A stretch of 64,000 bases of DNA from Paracandidimonas soli. GTDB taxonomy: Bacteria > Pseudomonadota > Gammaproteobacteria > Burkholderiales > Burkholderiaceae_B. Position 1 is the stretch's first letter, and every line of letters begins with the position of its first letter. A program made the translations under genes and the position numbers. Under the pieces are notes generated by a model. That model was not told the origin of the DNA and did no database searches. It was given only the letters and a program-made list of their open reading frames with translations. This document shows positions 17,672 through 27,399 of the stretch, one piece after another. The stretch is from contig NZ_SMBX01000002.1 in NCBI RefSeq assembly GCF_004342005.1, positions 372,001 through 436,000 of the forward strand, given 5' to 3'.

Positions 17672-19228
17672 CTACCTGCCGCGCCGTGTAAAGTCTTTTG
17701 GCCTAAAACCTGTAATCCACAGTGTCGTGAAATAGACGGCCATGCATGCGGCGATGACGCCCGCCAGCCAGGCGGCGCGCAGCAGGGGGGTATTGCCCAG
17801 CGCGATCCAGTCCAGTTCGCGGGAGGCCAGCAGCAGGGTGGCGGCAAGCGCGCACAGCGGCAAGGCCAGGCGCAGCAGGAAGGCCGGCCAGCCGGGAGAG
17901 GGCCGATAGATGCGCCTGCGATGAAGGATGACGAGCAGCATGGCGGCATTGCACATGGCCCCCAGTCCGACGGACAGCGCCAGGCCGGCATGGGCGAACA
18001 GGGGAACGAACGCCAGGTTCATCAATTGCGTCAGGACCAGGACGATAATGGCGACGCGCACGGGCGTGCGGATGTCCTGCTTGGCATAGAAGCCCGGGGC
18101 CAGTATCTTGATCGACAGCAGGCCCAGCAGCCCGGCGGCATAGGCGGTGACCGCCAGCCGCGTCTGCGCCACGTCCGAAGCGGAGAATGCGCCGTAGTGG
18201 AAGAGGGTGGCGACCAGCGCGTCCGACAACAGCGCCAGCCCCAGCATGGCGGGCAGGCCCAGCAGCAGAACGAGGCGCAGTCCCCAGTCCATCAGGGCGC
18301 TGTAGCCCGCCGCGTCCGAGCGCGCATTGGCGGCGGACAGGCTGGGCAGCAGTACGGTGCCGAGGGCGATGCCCAGCAGAGCGGTGGGGAATTCCATCAG
18401 GCGGTCGGCGAACGACAGCCACGTCACGCTGCCCGGCGTCAGCCAGGTGGCGATATTGGTGTTGATCAGCAGGGAGATCTGGGCCACGGACACGCCCAGG
18501 ATGGCGGGCGCCATCTGTTTCAGCACGCGCCGGACACGGCTGTCGCGCCAGGCGTCCCCGACGGAGCCGCCGATGCGGGGCCGCATGCCCAGCCGGACCA
18601 GCGCGGTCCATTGCACGGCAAGCTGCAGGATGCCGCCGATCATGACGCCGACGGCCAGGGAGTGGATGGGCGTCTCGAACAGGGGCGCCAGCCACAGGCT
18701 GGCGCCTATCATGGACAGGTTGAGCAGGACTGGCGTGAAGGCCGGTACCGCGAATCGGCTCCAGGTGTTCAGCACGCCGGATGCCAGTGCGACCAGCGAC
18801 ATGCAGACGATATAGGGGAACATCACCCGAGTCATCCACACGGCGGAGAGGAATTCCTCCTGCCTGTCCGGCGCGCGCATGCCGCTGCCCATGGCGCTGA
18901 CGACCAAGGGGGCTGCTAGAATGCCCAGCAGGGTGACCACCATCAGCGCCAGCGTCAGCAGGCGCGCGACGCGATCGAGCAGCAATCTGACCTGGTGTTC
19001 ATCTTCCGTGGTACGGGCCTGGCCCAGGATGGGAACGAAGGCCTGCGAGAAAGCGCCTTCGGCGAACAGGCGGCGCAGCAGGTTGGGGATGCGGAAGGCC
19101 ACCCAGAAGGCATCGGTCAGCGGGCCCGCGCCGTGCGTGGCCGCGATGACAATGTCCCGCACCAGACCTGTGATGCGGGAAAGCAGAGTGAAGCCGCTGA
19201 CGGTGGCGGCGGACCTGAACAGACCCAT
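17672..19228 (-). CDS. murJ: Lipid II flippase MurJ
   Basis: A 518-residue polytopic membrane protein of the MOP superfamily with about 13-14 hydrophobic segments. The N-terminus GFTLLSRITGLVRDIVIA and the following DAFWVAFRIPNLLRRLFAEG are the MurJ signature, including the functionally important Arg residues. Known role: translocation of lipid II across the inner membrane for peptidoglycan synthesis. It precedes rpsT, a pairing common in betaproteobacteria, and starts 17 nt from the end of the dehydrogenase gene upstream. Confidence 0.95.
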   Translation of the reverse strand: MGLFRSAATVSGFTLLSRITGLVRDIVIAATHGAGPLTDAFWVAFRIPNLLRRLFAEGAFSQAFVPILGQARTTEDEHQVRLLLDRVARLLTLALMVVTLLGILAAPLVVSAMGSGMRAPDRQEEFLSAVWMTRVMFPYIVCMSLVALASGVLNTWSRFAVPAFTPVLLNLSMIGASLWLAPLFETPIHSLAVGVMIGGILQLAVQWTALVRLGMRPRIGGSVGDAWRDSRVRRVLKQMAPAILGVSVAQISLLINTNIATWLTPGSVTWLSFADRLMEFPTALLGIALGTVLLPSLSAANARSDAAGYSALMDWGLRLVLLLGLPAMLGLALLSDALVATLFHYGAFSASDVAQTRLAVTAYAAGLLGLLSIKILAPGFYAKQDIRTPVRVAIIVLVLTQLMNLAFVPLFAHAGLALSVGLGAMCNAAMLLVILHRRRIYRPSPGWPAFLLRLALPLCALAATLLLASRELDWIALGNTPLLRAAWLAGVIAACMAVYFTTLWITGFRPKDFTRRGR

Positions 19229-19245
19229 GCGCGGCCGGGATCGCC

Positions 19246-20004
19246 TTACTTCGGCCCCATGCGGATGGCGCCATCGAGACGGATGGTTTCGCCATTGAGC
19301 ATGTCGTTGGTCAGAATGCTGTGGACCAGCTTCGCGTAGTCTTCAGGCGTGCCGAGGCGCGAGGGGAAGGGGATGCTGGCGGCCAGCGAATCCTGGACTT
19401 CCTGGGGCATGCCGAACATCATGGGCGTGCCGAAGATGCCCGGGGCGATGGTGACGTTGCGGATGCCGTCCCTGGCGAGATCGCGGGCGATGGGCAGTGT
19501 CATTCCGACGACGCCTCCCTTGGAGGCGGCATAGGCCGCCTGGCCGATCTGGCCGTCGTAGGCGGCGACGGAGGCTGTATTGACGATGACGCCGCGTTCG
19601 CCCGTTGGTTCGGGCGTGTTGCGGCTCATGGCGGCGGCGGCCAGCCGGATCATGTTGAATGTGCCGATCAGGTTGATGGAAATGACTTTCTGAAAGAGAT
19701 CCAGCGCATGCGGACCGTTCTTTCCCACTGTACGCGAGGCTGGCGCGATGCCGGCGCAGTTGATCAGGCCGAACAGCGGACCGATGGCGGTAGCGGCATC
19801 CACGGCAGCCTGTCCGTCGGCCTCGCTGGTGACGTCGCAATGGACGTAGGCCTGTCCAAGCTCGCTCGCCAGCGCCCGGCCGGCCTCGTCCTGCAGGTCC
19901 GCCAGCACGACGCTGGCTCCTTGCGAAACGAGCATCTTTGCGGTGCCGGCGCCCAGCCCTGATGCCGCTCCCGTGACGAGAAATACCTTGTCCTTGATTT
20001 CCAT
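19246..20004 (-). CDS. HSD10-like 3-hydroxyacyl-CoA dehydrogenase (SDR)
   Basis: A 252-residue SDR. The cofactor motif is [18 protein letters not shown] (residues about 8-25), with [13 protein letters not shown], and the catalytic Ser/Tyr/Lys in [20 protein letters not shown]. The pattern [16 protein letters not shown] near residue 190 is typical of type II 3-hydroxyacyl-CoA/17-beta-hydroxysteroid dehydrogenases. It probably acts in short- or branched-chain acyl-CoA oxidation. The ATG at 20004 follows GGGGAA; an in-frame ATG 24 nt further upstream is less likely. It sits between adk and murJ. Confidence 0.87.
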   Translation of the reverse strand: MEIKDKVFLVTGAASGLGAGTAKMLVSQGASVVLADLQDEAGRALASELGQAYVHCDVTSEADGQAAVDAATAIGPLFGLINCAGIAPASRTVGKNGPHALDLFQKVISINLIGTFNMIRLAAAAMSRNTPEPTGERGVIVNTASVAAYDGQIGQAAYAASKGGVVGMTLPIARDLARDGIRNVTIAPGIFGTPMMFGMPQEVQDSLAASIPFPSRLGTPEDYAKLVHSILTNDMLNGETIRLDGAIRMGPK

Positions 20005-20030
20005 TGCTTCCCCTGGTTGCGTACCCATTG

Positions 20031-20054
20031 AAAACAGGGGCTAGAAAGCCCCTG
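20031..20054 (-). terminator. Terminator after adk
   Basis: An 8-bp inverted repeat (20035-20042 / 20047-20054) is followed on the minus strand by TTTTC. It lies 4 nt beyond the adk stop and before the SDR gene, so the SDR gene may need readthrough or its own promoter. Confidence 0.7.
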
Positions 20055-20058
20055 TGGA

Positions 20059-20751
<693 letters not shown>

Positions 20752-20887
20752 TTATGCCGCAATGCAGCATGTCTTGCATGGAACAGATCGGACGCGGCGC
20801 GGGACGATGCCGGGCAAGGGCGCCGGAACGCCATGCAGGTGCGGGAAAGCCGCGTACCGTGCGCTGTGAAATCTGGCCGAGAACGAT

Positions 20888-21676
20888 TTATAACCGATTT
20901 GCAAAAACCTGGCGCACCCGGCCGAGATCTTCCCGGGTATCGACGCCGGCGGCCGGGTGCGAGTCGGCAATGTGCACGGCAATGCCGTGGCCGTGCTCCA
21001 GCGCGCGCAGTTGTTCCAGGGATTCGCGTTTTTCCAGATGCCCTTCGGGAAGGGCCGGAAAGCGGCGCAGGAACTCCGCCCGGTACGCGTACAGGCCGAT
21101 ATGGTGCAATGCGGGAAGCCCGTCGTCCAGCGCCTGCTGTGCTTTTTCGAGGATGTTGTCGCGCGTCTGCCCGTAGGCGTCGCGGGCCCAGGGAATGGGC
21201 GCGCGGGAGAAGAACAGGGCCAGTCCGGCGGCGTTCAGGACGACTTTGACGGCATTGGGGTTGAACAGGGTTTCCGCCTGCGTGATGCGCGCCGCGCAGG
21301 TGGCGATGGCCGCTTCAGGCGTGCGGGACAGCAGTTCTGCGACCGAGCGCACGAGCGCAGGGTCGATCAGAGGTTCGTCGCCCTGTACATTGACGATGAT
21401 CGCGTCATCGGGCAGGCCGAGGATGTCCACGGCTTCCGCCAGCCGGTCGGTGCCGGTGGGATGGTCCCGTCGCGTCAGCACGGCGTGCACGCCGTGGGAT
21501 TGCGCCGCATCGAGGATGCGTGTGTCGTCAGTGGCGATGACGACCCGCAGCGCGCCGGACTTCAGGGCCTGCTCCGCCGTGCGGACGACCATGGGCTTGC
21601 CGGCGATGTCCAGCAGCGGCTTGTCGGGCAGGCGCGTGGATGCGGCCCGCGCGGGAACTATGGCGGTGAAGTTCAT
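20888..21676 (-). CDS. kdsB: 3-deoxy-manno-octulosonate cytidylyltransferase
   Basis: A 262-residue nucleotidyltransferase that activates Kdo as CMP-Kdo for LPS inner-core synthesis. The N-terminal CTP-binding motif is [17 protein letters not shown] (residues 5-21). [23 protein letters not shown] and [12 protein letters not shown] are conserved, with a C-terminal [11 protein letters not shown]. The ATG overlaps the stop of the Trm112 gene (ATGA). It belongs to the exbB-exbD-lpxK-trm112-kdsB unit. Confidence 0.97.
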   Translation of the reverse strand: MNFTAIVPARAASTRLPDKPLLDIAGKPMVVRTAEQALKSGALRVVIATDDTRILDAAQSHGVHAVLTRRDHPTGTDRLAEAVDILGLPDDAIIVNVQGDEPLIDPALVRSVAELLSRTPEAAIATCAARITQAETLFNPNAVKVVLNAAGLALFFSRAPIPWARDAYGQTRDNILEKAQQALDDGLPALHHIGLYAYRAEFLRRFPALPEGHLEKRESLEQLRALEHGHGIAVHIADSHPAAGVDTREDLGRVRQVFANRL

Positions 21677-21852
21677 TGTGCGTCGGCGTCGTCCAGTCGG
21701 CGCGCTTCGCTTTCCAGCAGGATGGGGATGCCGTCGCGGATCGGAAATGCCAGCTTGGCGGCCTGGCTGATCAGTTCCTGGCGGTCGCGGTCATAGCGCA
21801 GCCGGCCTTTGGTGACGGGGCAGACCAGAATTTCTAGCAGACGGGTTTGCAT
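21673..21852 (-). CDS. Trm112 family protein (YcaR-like)
   Basis: A 59-residue ORF reading [18 protein letters not shown] at its start. It has a single Cys-Pro motif (VCPVTKG), then [20 protein letters not shown], the standard Trm112/YcaR ending. The family is a small zinc-ribbon-like fold, in eukaryotes a methyltransferase activator; the bacterial role is unclear. It is coupled to kdsB by ATGA and lies 46 nt after lpxK. The lpxK-ycaR-kdsB order is widely conserved, which supports it as a real gene despite its size. Confidence 0.92.
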   Translation of the reverse strand: MQTRLLEILVCPVTKGRLRYDRDRQELISQAAKLAFPIRDGIPILLESEARRLDDADAQ

Positions 21853-21898
21853 AAGCGGTCCTGTGGAGTGAAATTGCGTATGGCGTGAGTGTAGCGCG

Positions 21899-22957
21899 CT
21901 AATGCGGGCTGCGCAGGCCTAGAAGGCGCTGGTGGACGGAGTCCGGCCAGCCCGGATCGGAGAACACCGTTTCGGTCTGCACCGACCACAGCCGGTCGTC
22001 CGCGAGATGCTGGCATTTGACGGCGTCCTTTGGCGTGATCAGTATCGGGGCCGCGCCGAAGCCATCGAATGGAGACTCCCGGTAGCCATAATGGTCGGGA
22101 AGCGGCAGAGTTGGATCCGGCGCCAGGCCGGACCGGCGCAGCATGTCGAAAAACCTGGCCGGATTGCCGATGGCTGCCGCTGCGGCGGGACGCTGGCCGG
22201 CGTGCTTTTCCACCCAGGCGTACCAGTCCATTTCTTCGCCCGAAATCAAGTGGACGACACGTACGGGGCGCATGCACATGCCGATAGACAGAGGGCGCAT
22301 CTCGGCCCGCACGGCGTCCTGCGATTCAGACAGCTGCAGTTGTTGCGTGACCAGGTAATCGACCGATGACAGGCGTTCGGCCGGTTCGCGCAGCGGGCCT
22401 GCCGGCAGGAGCCTGCCGTTGCCTGCGCCGCGCTCGTCCTGGACGACGATTTCGATGTCGCGGGCCAGTTCCAGATGCTGGAGACCGTCGTCGGAAATAA
22501 GCACGTCGACTTCCGGGCAGGCCTGCAGCAATGCCTGCGCCGCCAGCTTGCGGCGCGGATGTACCGCGATCGGCGTCGCTGCTGCGCGGGCGATCAGGGC
22601 GGGTTCGTCCCCGACCAGGGCCGGATCGGGCATGCCCTGCGCGACGCGTGGCTCGGCTCCGGTCTCGATGCCGTAGCCCCGGCTGATGACGCCGGGGCGC
22701 CAGCCGTGCCTGTGCAGCGCCTGCGCCAGCGCGATGACGACCGGCGTCTTGCCCGTGCCGCCGATGAATATATTGCCGACCACGATGACGGGAGTCGGGG
22801 CGCGCCAGGCCAGGCCGGGGCTGTCGCGGTAGCGCCTGCGTTTGCGCTCGACCGCCAGTGCGGTGAGCCAGGACAGGGGCAGCAGCAGCGTGCTGACGAT
22901 GCCTTTCCCGCGCCATACGCCATGGGCGAAGGCGGCCAGACGGGCACCGAAGCTCAA
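21899..22957 (-). CDS. lpxK: Tetraacyldisaccharide 4'-kinase
   Basis: A 352-residue lipid A kinase, associated with the inner membrane through its N-terminal hydrophobic segment (residues about 10-38). The P-loop is [16 protein letters not shown] (about residues 60-75). [16 protein letters not shown] and [13 protein letters not shown] are the LpxK signature sequences. It phosphorylates the lipid A precursor. The start is TTG at 22957, overlapping the exbD stop (TTGA); no ATG precedes the conserved [14 protein letters not shown] segment, so coupling to exbD is likely. Confidence 0.94.
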   Translation of the reverse strand: MSFGARLAAFAHGVWRGKGIVSTLLLPLSWLTALAVERKRRRYRDSPGLAWRAPTPVIVVGNIFIGGTGKTPVVIALAQALHRHGWRPGVISRGYGIETGAEPRVAQGMPDPALVGDEPALIARAAATPIAVHPRRKLAAQALLQACPEVDVLISDDGLQHLELARDIEIVVQDERGAGNGRLLPAGPLREPAERLSSVDYLVTQQLQLSESQDAVRAEMRPLSIGMCMRPVRVVHLISGEEMDWYAWVEKHAGQRPAAAAAIGNPARFFDMLRRSGLAPDPTLPLPDHYGYRESPFDGFGAAPILITPKDAVKCQHLADDRLWSVQTETVFSDPGWPDSVHQRLLGLRSPH

Positions 22958-23364
22958 GGCGTCCCCTGCGTGGCGAAGCTGACGCGGCTGATGCCCGCCT
23001 GCCGCGCCGCCTGCATGGCGCGGACGACGGACTCATGCGTGGCCTTGGCGTCGGCGTAGATGACAAGCAGCGGATTTTCCATCCCGGCGGCGGCTTTGCG
23101 CAGCTCGGCCGCCATTTCGTCGACATTGGCGCCGGACAGCCATTGCGCTTCCAGGGCGTACTGATTGTCCTGGCTGACGGCAAGCGTCAGCGCCTGGGGT
23201 TCGGCCGCCTCGGCCTGCGCCTGGGGCAGCGCCAGCTGCATCTGCTGGTAGCGCACGAACGAGGTGCTGGCGGCAAGGAAGATCAGGATGACCAGCAGCA
23301 CATCGATGAGCGGAATCAGGTTGATTTCCAGCTCATCCTCGCGCAGCGTTCGGCGAAAATTCAT
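22954..23364 (-). CDS. exbD: Biopolymer transport protein ExbD/TolR family
   Basis: A 136-residue single-span protein. LEINLIPLIDVLLVILIFLA (residues about 11-30) is the ExbD/TolR transmembrane helix, with the essential Asp in PLIDVLL. The C-terminal part is a periplasmic domain. It pairs with the ExbB-type protein encoded upstream with an ATGA overlap. Known role: a proton-driven motor for TonB or Tol systems. The position next to lpxK is a common betaproteobacterial arrangement; the energised partner is not in the window. Confidence 0.93.
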   Translation of the reverse strand: MNFRRTLREDELEINLIPLIDVLLVILIFLAASTSFVRYQQMQLALPQAQAEAAEPQALTLAVSQDNQYALEAQWLSGANVDEMAAELRKAAAGMENPLLVIYADAKATHESVVRAMQAARQAGISRVSFATQGTP

Positions 23365-24032
23365 TGCCGGGGCTCCCGGGAGGCGTCGGCCAGGTCGTCC
23401 AATAGCCGGTCCAATGCGGAGGCATCCCGCTCCATCCGGTGCAGATAGCCGTCCACGCGAGTGCGGAACAGGCGGTGAAACACCAGGGCGGGGATGGCGA
23501 TGATGATGCCGAAGGCCGTGTTGTAGAGCGCAACGGAGATGCCGCGCGCCAACTGGGCGGGGTCTCCTCCCTCGGGGGTGAAGGAGGCGAAGATCTCGAT
23601 CATGCCGACCACCGTGCCGAACAGCCCCAGCAACGGAGCGACGACGGCGATGGTGCCCAGCGCGGGCAGGTAGCGGTTCAGCCGCATGGCCATGTCGCGG
23701 CCCGTGCTCTCGATGGCGGCGATGCGGTACGATTCCGGTTTGTCGCGTTGAAGAAAGACTTCGGCCAGCACGCGCCCCAGCGCGGAATTGTCGGACAGCT
23801 TGCGCAGCGCCTCCGGCGAGGGCGTGCGGCGTAGGGCAAGCTCGGCCACGTGCTCGGCCAGCCTTGCGGGCGCGATGCGTGCTTGCCGCAGCGACAGCAG
23901 GCGTTCCAGGATCAGTGCAAGGCAGATGACGGAAGCGGCAATAAGCAGCCAGATCGGCCAGCCGGCGGCGTCGATGATTTCAAGCAAGGTGGGCTCCGTC
24001 TCGGGTTCGGGTGGCACGGGCGATGGAAGCAT
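23361..24032 (-). CDS. exbB: MotA/TolQ/ExbB proton channel family protein
   Basis: About 223 residues with three transmembrane helices: IWLLIAASVICLALILERLL, LGTIAVVAPLLGLFGTVVGM and the helix containing YNTAFGIIIAIPALVFHRLF. APLLGLFGTVVGMI is the family signature. It forms the pentameric motor with ExbD. The start is uncertain: the ATG at 24032 is the nearest to the conserved region but lacks a clear SD, and the reading frame remains open another 53 codons with Pro-rich sequence unlike the family. Confidence 0.88.
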   Translation of the reverse strand: MLPSPVPPEPETEPTLLEIIDAAGWPIWLLIAASVICLALILERLLSLRQARIAPARLAEHVAELALRRTPSPEALRKLSDNSALGRVLAEVFLQRDKPESYRIAAIESTGRDMAMRLNRYLPALGTIAVVAPLLGLFGTVVGMIEIFASFTPEGGDPAQLARGISVALYNTAFGIIIAIPALVFHRLFRTRVDGYLHRMERDASALDRLLDDLADASREPRQ

Positions 24033-24183
24033 CGCAATGTGGTCTGGCGGTATTTTACGAGGTAAAGGCTGCGGTGAGGGAAAAGGCGGACGGGGCGGCT
24101 GTTGCCAGTTCCTGATCCTCGGATCAGGCCTGTTTACGCCATTTCCGGAGGGCAAATCCGCGATGGTGCTGGCTTTGCGCAGG

Positions 24184-24218
24184 GTATCCACAGAATCTGT
24201 GGATAATTCTGTGCATAA
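24184..24218. promoter_or_regulatory. Cluster of three DnaA-box-like sequences
   Basis: Within 35 bp there are GTATCCACA (24184-24192, plus), TTATCCACA (24198-24206, minus) and TTATGCACA (24210-24218, minus). The latter two fit TTATNCACA exactly. The first two form a perfect 9-bp inverted repeat with a 3-bp centre. An AT-rich stretch (about 24284-24370) follows. This lies in the 489-nt gap between exbB and xseA, which otherwise holds only a degenerate copy of the window's repeat family. DnaA binding is inference. Confidence 0.5.
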
Positions 24219-24433
24219 AAGAGCGGGAGTGCAGTCTTTGTGGCGTTTTGCGGTCCGTTGGGCATTTCTCGAACACCGGACCAGGTTTATTTAAATTATT
24301 TTAAAATCATGTACTTGCTGATTTTGTTTAAAGTTTTTACGCATCATTGGGCAGAATCGGATTGATATTTCGATGATTTGACAAAAGGCCGTTTTCTGTG
24401 GACAGCATGGACACCCGGCATTGGTGAACAAGG

Positions 24434-24521
24434 TTTTTACCGCCGGTCGGATCAAGGTTAAGGACGTCCCCTTGGGGATGGCAAGCGGGCGGCAGGCCCG
24501 CGCAGCGTGGGAGTTTTTTTT
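24434..24521 (+). repeat. Degenerate copy of the intergenic repeat, forming the xseA leader
   Basis: TTTTTACCGCCGGTCGG at the left end resembles the unit start seen at 10171. CCCCTTGGGG, then a GGCAAGC run and CGCAGCGTGGGAGTTTTTTTT give the unit end. It ends exactly at the xseA ATG, and its GTGGGAG supplies the only SD-like sequence for that gene. Confidence 0.65.
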
Positions 24522-25859
24522 ATGGTGGATGCTGCATCCGGCGTCATTTTCTCCGTAGGGCAGCTCAATCGCGCCGTAGGGCGCTTGCTGGCCTCGGAGT
24601 TTCCCCAGGTCTGGGTGCGTGGAGAGATCTCCAATTTCACCCAGGCGGCTTCGGGGCATTGGTACTTTTCGATCAAGGACGAGGCGGCCGCGGTCAGGGC
24701 TGTCATGTTCAGGAACAGGGCCAGGCTGGTCGGCCTGACGCCCAGGCCCGGCGAGCAGTTCGAGTTCCGGGCCACGGTCACGCTGTACGAGCCGCGGGGA
24801 GACTACCAGCTCCAGGTCGATGCCATGCGGCGCGCGGGACTGGGCAATCTGCATGAGCAGTTCCTGCGCCTGAAGGAGCAGTTGACGGCCGAGGGCCTGT
24901 TCGACAGCGGACGCAAGCGCGAGCCCGTGGCCATGCCCAGGGCGGTCGGAATAGTGACTTCGCTGGCTGCGGCGGCGCTCAGAGACGTGCTGACCACGCT
25001 GAGGCGCAGGGCGCCGCATGTCCGGGTGGTGATCTACCCCAGCCCGGTCCAGGGCGCCGAGGCTGCTTCAGGCCTGCTGGCGGCCCTGGAGGCGGCGGGA
25101 ACGCGCGGCGAGGTGGATACGATCCTGCTTGTGCGCGGCGGCGGCAGCCTGGAAGATCTGTGGTGCTTCAATGACGAGCGCGTGGTGCGGGCGGTGGCCG
25201 CCAGTCCCTTGCCCGTGATCAGCGGCGTCGGACATGAGACGGATGTGACGCTGGCGGATTTCGCCGCCGACGTCCGGGCGGCGACGCCGACGGCCGCGGC
25301 GGAACTGTGCTGCCGCTCGCGCAGCCGCTGCCTGGCCCAGCTCCAGGCACTGGCCAGGAATCTGCACGCTTTGCAGACGCGCCACCTGCAAATGGCGTCC
25401 CTGCGGCTGGACAGGGCGGCGGCAATGCTGGTGTCGCCCGGACAGCGCCTGGCGCAGCGGCGCCAGTCCCTGGCTTCGTTGCAGCAGCGCTTGTTGCGCC
25501 TGATGCGCCAGCCTGCCCAGGGGCGGGGGCGGCTGGAGGTCCTGGCGGGACGCTTGCGGCAGGCCTCTCCGGATCTCCAGGATCGGCGCTTGCAGGTGCA
25601 GCGTCTTTCCGGAGATCTGCAGCGCCTGCTGGAGCATCGCCTGCAGCGGCAGCGGGCGCGCCTTTCGACGCTGGCGCAGATGCTGGAGGCCCTGAACCCC
25701 GAGGGGGTGCTGGAGCGCGGCTATGCCCTGGTATGGGACGCGGAAGGCAGGGTGGTGCGCAGCATGGGGCAGGTGCGTCCGGGCCAGGCGCTGGAGTTGC
25801 AGTTCAGCGACGGCCGCGTCCGGGCCCAGGCGGGCGGCCGGGAGAGTGATACGCGCTAG
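24522..25859 (+). CDS. xseA: Exodeoxyribonuclease VII large subunit
   Basis: A 445-residue nuclease subunit for single-stranded DNA. The N-terminal OB fold begins IFSVGQLNRAVGRLLASEF (residues about 8-26), with WVRGEISNFTQAASGHWYF. The catalytic-domain motifs are GIVTSLAAAALRDVLTTL, LLVRGGGSLEDLWCFNDE and ISGVGHETDVTLADFAADVR. A long Gln/Arg/Leu-rich coiled-coil region precedes the C-terminal ERGYALVWD. The ATG at 24522 sits 8 T residues after GGGAG of a repeat element. It ends overlapping the convergent DUF192 gene by 4 nt. Confidence 0.95.
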   Translation: MVDAASGVIFSVGQLNRAVGRLLASEFPQVWVRGEISNFTQAASGHWYFSIKDEAAAVRAVMFRNRARLVGLTPRPGEQFEFRATVTLYEPRGDYQLQVDAMRRAGLGNLHEQFLRLKEQLTAEGLFDSGRKREPVAMPRAVGIVTSLAAAALRDVLTTLRRRAPHVRVVIYPSPVQGAEAASGLLAALEAAGTRGEVDTILLVRGGGSLEDLWCFNDERVVRAVAASPLPVISGVGHETDVTLADFAADVRAATPTAAAELCCRSRSRCLAQLQALARNLHALQTRHLQMASLRLDRAAAMLVSPGQRLAQRRQSLASLQQRLLRLMRQPAQGRGRLEVLAGRLRQASPDLQDRRLQVQRLSGDLQRLLEHRLQRQRARLSTLAQMLEALNPEGVLERGYALVWDAEGRVVRSMGQVRPGQALELQFSDGRVRAQAGGRESDTR

Positions 25860-26347
25860 TTGGCCGCCGGCAGGCCCTCGACCTTGTCGCCCGCCTCGAT
25901 GCCGGCATCGCGGAACCATCCCTTGGGCATTTCCAGCGCATAACGCATGGCGCTTTCGGGGCAATGGTTGTCCAGGCTATGAGGCTGCATGTCCAGTATG
26001 TTGATGATCCTGCCTGTTCCGTCGATGAAGGCGATCGACAGCGGGATCAGCGTGTTCTTCATCCAGAAGCAGGTCCGGCTCGGCGTATCGAACGCAAACA
26101 GCATGCCGTGATCGGGAGGCAGACTGGTGCGGAACATCAGGCCCTGGTTCCGGCTGGCGTCCGTGGCGGCGACTTCGACCCGTATTTCACGTTGCTTCAG
26201 CGTCAGCGAGGCGGTGGGCAGCAGCATCGCCTGGCGAGCATGCGCGCGATCCGCCTGCGACAGGAACAGGAAAACGAGAAGAAGGAACAATAGAAAGCCG
26301 GGGCTTTTCTGCCCCGGCTTCGGGAATGGAATTTGTCGCGTCATCAT
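25856..26347 (-). CDS. DUF192 family secreted protein
   Basis: A 163-residue protein with a basic N-terminus, a hydrophobic core (FLLFLLLVFLFLSQ, residues about 18-31) and an AHA/ARQA cleavage region, so probably periplasmic. The mature part is DUF192: NQGLMFRTSLPPDHGMLFAF, CFWMKNTLIPLSIAFID and ALEMPKGWFRDAGIEAGD. Family function is undefined. The segment encoding residues about 10-18 forms a perfect 10-bp GC hairpin, unusual inside a signal-peptide region. Two adjacent ATGs (26347, 26344) are possible starts. Confidence 0.85.
   Translation of the reverse strand: MMTRQIPFPKPGQKSPGFLLFLLLVFLFLSQADRAHARQAMLLPTASLTLKQREIRVEVAATDASRNQGLMFRTSLPPDHGMLFAFDTPSRTCFWMKNTLIPLSIAFIDGTGRIINILDMQPHSLDNHCPESAMRYALEMPKGWFRDAGIEAGDKVEGLPAAN
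26295..26320 (-). terminator. Terminator-like hairpin, possibly ending the cold-shock transcript
   Basis: AAGCCGGGGC (26295-26304) and its perfect complement (26311-26320) flank a 6-nt loop. On the minus strand it lies about 105 nt beyond the cold-shock gene stop, but inside the DUF192 coding start, and the U-run after it is weak. Confidence 0.4.
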
Positions 26348-26423
26348 ACTGTTGGCTGGAACAGAATGCAGGCGCCGTCAATGCACCTGCGGTGTGGAGG
26401 TGCACTCAACCCGTCGGATCAGT

Positions 26424-26669
26424 TCAGGCAGCGTTGATATTCAGCGCCTGCTTGCCTTTCGGACCCTGTGCGATCTCGAACGAGACCTTCTGGCCTTCTT
26501 TCAGGGTTTTGAAGCCGCTCATCTGGATGGAGGAGAAATGAGCGAACAGGTCCTCGCCCCCGTTGTCGGGAGTAATGAAGCCAAAGCCTTTGGCGTCATT
26601 GAACCATTTGACGGTCCCGGTCAGCTTTTCGGCGTCGCCGGGCGTGGGGGTTGCGGTTGAATCGGACAT
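26424..26669 (-). CDS. CspA-family cold-shock protein
   Basis: An 81-residue protein with one cold-shock domain preceded by a short Thr/Pro-rich tail ([12 protein letters not shown]). The RNA-binding motifs are KGFGFITP (RNP1) and LFAHFSSI (RNP2; Leu-Phe-Ala instead of the common Val-Phe-Val). [16 protein letters not shown] and [17 protein letters not shown] complete the fold. It binds single-stranded nucleic acid and is an RNA chaperone by family. The ATG at 26669 follows GAGAGG; the frame upstream has no support. Confidence 0.95.
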   Translation of the reverse strand: MSDSTATPTPGDAEKLTGTVKWFNDAKGFGFITPDNGGEDLFAHFSSIQMSGFKTLKEGQKVSFEIAQGPKGKQALNINAA

Positions 26670-26892
26670 TCTGACTGCCTCTCGACTAGAGTGTTGAGTT
26701 GAAGCTGGACTACAAGTCATACTTTAACCTTTAGCCAACGCATTCCGGAGCCGGGGGAAAAAACAAGACTTGCCCGGCTCCGGAACAGTGTGATAATGCG
26801 CAATTCCAGCCGATATGGTCAACTATGGAAATTACTTAGTTTTCAGCTTTTTGCCGCGGGCTTGGCCCAGGACAAAAGCGCTTTGATCTTTT

Positions 26893-27222
26893 ATGGTTAT
26901 TACGCAGATCACGATGAATCAGGATACCGCGCTGGCAAAGGCTCCCGCGCGCATATCGCCGCCGCCGCTGTACCAGGTGCTGCTGCTCAATGACGATTAC
27001 ACGCCGATGGACTTCGTCGTCAGCGTATTGCAGCGTATTTTTGGCAAATCCGAGGAAGAAGCCTCGCAAATCATGCTAAAAGTTCATCACGAGGGACGCG
27101 GCATCTGCGGGATCTATCCGCGCGATATCGCGGCTACCCGCGTTGAAATGGTGCGCCAGCTGGCGTATGCCAGGCAGCACCCGCTGCAATGCGTCATGGA
27201 ACCGGTGCCCGCCGGCAATTGA
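26893..27222 (+). CDS. clpS: ATP-dependent Clp protease adaptor
   Basis: A 109-residue adaptor that delivers N-degron substrates to ClpA. The core [20 protein letters not shown] contains the Asn-Asp/Met pocket residues; [20 protein letters not shown] covers the ClpA-contact helix. The N-terminal tail ([12 protein letters not shown]) is variable in the family; the inner ATG at 26914 is an equally possible start, and neither has a strong SD. clpA follows after 177 nt, the usual arrangement. Confidence 0.94.
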   Translation: MVITQITMNQDTALAKAPARISPPPLYQVLLLNDDYTPMDFVVSVLQRIFGKSEEEASQIMLKVHHEGRGICGIYPRDIAATRVEMVRQLAYARQHPLQCVMEPVPAGN

Positions 27223-27399
27223 ACTGCCGCCCGGTGCATGCCGCAATGAGGTTTTAGTCATAGAATAGGAACTGTGGATATCGTTCATGTCGTCGAGCGA
27301 TATCGGCGCCGGAAGCCGGGAGCATGATCCGGCAAGTCCGAAGGCGCGGGATGAGGGCATGATACCGTTGTGTCCGCTTCGAAATGTAATGGAGGAAGC

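Noticed and set aside
24184-24370. Chromosomal origin of replication
   Set aside because: DnaA-like boxes and AT-rich DNA are present, but none of the usual origin neighbours (dnaA, dnaN, gidA, rpmH) is nearby. Kept only as a DnaA-box cluster.
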